64,000 nucleotides of DNA from an uncultured Clostridia bacterium (lineage in GTDB: Bacteria > Bacillota > Clostridia > Christensenellales > UBA1242). The DNA lies in the NCBI GenBank assembly GCA_944383375.1, contig CALWPG010000001.1, positions 62,001 through 126,000 of the forward strand. The letters run 5' to 3'. Under the pieces are notes generated by a model. The model did no database searches, was not told the DNA's origin, and was given only the letters and a program-made list of their open reading frames with translations. A program made the translations under genes and the position numbers. This document shows, one piece after another, positions 61,296 through 64,000 of the stretch (its first letter is position 1; every line of letters starts with the position of its first letter).

Positions 61296-61370
61296 AAGTC
61301 CCTCCTAATCAAATCTCACTACGAAAGGTGGACGAAAGTCACTTAAAATACCTTTAATATGTGGCATACC
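61296..61370 (-). promoter_or_regulatory. rplU leader (L21-leader-like)
   Basis: Between the promoter and rplU lie about 75 nt including GTGACTTTCGTCCACCTTTCG, a position and size like the known L21 leader of Firmicutes. Secondary structure was not computed, so the match is by context. Confidence 0.45.
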
Positions 61371-61375
61371 TTGAG

Positions 61376-61404
61376 AATATACCACAAAATACATTTTGTG
61401 TCAA
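61376..61404 (-). promoter_or_regulatory. rplU promoter, consensus -35, extended -10
   Basis: Minus strand -35 TTGACA (61399-61404), 17-bp spacer, -10 TATATT (61376-61381) preceded by TGG. The best sigma-A promoter seen in the window. Confidence 0.9.
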
Positions 61405-61415
61405 CAAAAAGTCTT

Positions 61416-61443
61416 AAAAAAACTATGCAATCAATTGCATAGT
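61416..61443 (-). terminator. Terminator after gapA
   Basis: Minus strand 9-bp stem ACTATGCAA / TTGCATAGT, 4-nt loop, T tract. Confidence 0.9.
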
Positions 61444-61449
61444 CTTAGT

Positions 61450-63238
<1,789 letters not shown>

Positions 63239-63240
63239 AA

Positions 63241-63672
63241 TTACACCATCTTATTTAATTTTCTTACGCGTTTTTGATGTCTGCCACCTTCAAAATTGGT
63301 GGTTAAAAAAGTTTTTATTATGCTTATTGCCTTGGTCTTATTCAAAAATCTTCCACTAAGCACCAAGACATTTGCATTGTTATGTGCTCGTGCAAGCTCA
63401 GCAAATTTCGGAGTGTTACATAGTGCAGCGCGAATTTTGGGATTGCGATTTGCAGCAATGGACATACCAATTCCCGTGCCACAGATGTAAATGCCAATAT
63501 TGTTTGCATTTTCAAGCACTTTTTGGTTTCCAGCCTTAGCAAAATCAGGATAGTCAACCCTCTCCTTTGAATATGTTCCAACATCAATAGTCGTGATGTT
63601 TTGTTTATTAAAAAATGCCTTTATCTCCTCTTTGAGTTCATAACCTGCGTGGTCACATGCGAGAATAATCAT
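63241..63672 (-). CDS. rpiB: Ribose-5-phosphate isomerase B (RpiB/LacAB family)
   Basis: A 143-aa enzyme with ACDHAGYELKEEI at the start, YICGTGIGMSIAANRNPKIRAA with the catalytic Cys, and the conserved ARAHNNANVL. It interconverts ribose 5-phosphate and ribulose 5-phosphate. The ATG overlaps the upstream stop codon by one base (TAATG). Confidence 0.95.
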   Translation of the reverse strand: MIILACDHAGYELKEEIKAFFNKQNITTIDVGTYSKERVDYPDFAKAGNQKVLENANNIGIYICGTGIGMSIAANRNPKIRAALCNTPKFAELARAHNNANVLVLSGRFLNKTKAISIIKTFLTTNFEGGRHQKRVRKLNKMV

Positions 63673-64000
63673 TATCTATTTACTCCTTTTAATTTTTTTA
63701 TGAGTACATTTAAGTATTCACTAACCTGCTGTGCCATATACTCATAGCAAGACATATCCTTTTGGTAGGGATCCAAAACATCATCTCCTCCAGCAAGTTC
63801 ACCAAGTGAGTAGACCTTTGAAGAGTTTATGAATTGTTTTTGGTATTTGGTCATGGTAATAAACAAATCTGTTTGCTCAAGCTTGGATTTCGTTAACTTT
63901 TGCGCTTTTTTCCCATTAAATTTTATGCCATACTTTTCTAATAATATCAAAATTTGTGGTGAAGTTCTTTGTTCTCGCGATACATTTATGCCACACGATG
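63672..64000 (-). CDS. Low-molecular-weight protein-tyrosine-phosphatase-like protein (partial)
   Basis: The reading frame is open to the right edge, so the N-terminus with the CX5R active site is outside the window. The visible part reads SCGINVSREQRTSPQIL, then LLEKYGI, KLTKSKLEQTDLFITMT and, near the C-terminus, the family's conserved D-P-Y/W step as DDVLDPYQKDMSCYE. It resembles the YwlE group (arginine phosphatase), but the residue that separates Tyr from Arg specificity cannot be seen. A TTG inside the frame at 63950 is not the start. Confidence 0.85.
   Translation of the reverse strand, partial: SCGINVSREQRTSPQILILLEKYGIKFNGKKAQKLTKSKLEQTDLFITMTKYQKQFINSSKVYSLGELAGGDDVLDPYQKDMSCYEYMAQQVSEYLNVLIKKLKGVNR

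Overview
The window is one contiguous piece of an AT-rich, spore-forming Firmicutes (clostridial-type) chromosome. The evidence is gene content and order: a priA-def-fmt-rlmN-rsgA-rpe-spoVM / rpmB / asp23-fakA block, dnaG-rpoD, rsmH-(FtsL position)-SpoVD-like PBP, an mreB-like/minD/minE/spoIVFB block, rplU-prp-rpmA, and the sporulation genes spoIVA, spoVM and spoIVFB. Strong Shine-Dalgarno sites (GGAGG) precede most genes, several starts are TTG or GTG, and most vegetative promoters I can place carry an extended -10 (TGn). Most genes lie on the minus strand. I saw no prophage, CRISPR array, rRNA operon or insertion sequence.

Layout. 1-3 kb: the 5' part of rpsB with promoter and leader, then fakA and asp23. 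3-14 kb: rpmB on the plus strand, then on the minus strand a 26-codon SpoVM gene, rpe, rsgA, rlmN, fmt, def, priA, rpoZ, ligA and pcrA. 14-18 kb: an accessory-looking stretch with a 710-aa protein of unknown function, a coupled pair of a Pycsar-effector-like membrane protein and a 115-aa partner, then SpoIVFB. 18-23.4 kb: minE, minD, a divergent mreB-like gene, an HtrA-type lipoprotein protease, a degenerate Ppx/GppA homologue and a ferredoxin. 23.4-28 kb: two half-size TauE/SafE proteins, a 1093-aa surface protein and a ferritin-like protein. 28-38 kb: ychF, cysS, a YjdF-like membrane protein, tex, an amidohydrolase, dinB, a lytic transglycosylase and a PAP2 phosphatase. 38-42.5 kb: spoIVA with a textbook sigma-E promoter, an HTH protein, ddl and rnhA. 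42.4-53.8 kb: a zinc-ribbon protein, rpoD, dnaG, SpoVD-like PBP, an FtsL-position protein, rsmH, a giant CvpA-like membrane protein, a phosphoesterase and yqeY. 54-64 kb: FakB/DegV, three YwaF-like membrane proteins around tRNA-Ser and a HIT protein, ldh, gtrA, rpmA-prp-rplU, gapA, a GT2-like remnant, rpiB and an LMW phosphatase cut by the window edge.

How the genes fit together. SpoVM and SpoIVA together form the basement layer of the spore coat, and SpoIVFB is the membrane protease that activates sigma-K, so the window carries both coat-assembly and late sigma-factor control genes. FakA and the DegV/FakB protein form the two halves of a fatty-acid kinase, although they lie 51 kb apart. Prp and an L27 with a cleavable N-terminal extension are a matched protease-substrate pair. 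The most unusual parts are the PycTM-like pair beside spoIVFB, a 59-codon ORF where spoIVFA would be expected, a Ppx/GppA homologue without its phosphate-binding motifs, the split TSUP transporter, two very large envelope proteins, and a family of GC-richer dispersed repeats in the intergenic regions at 37.1, 38.1-38.4, 54.9 and 60.3 kb.
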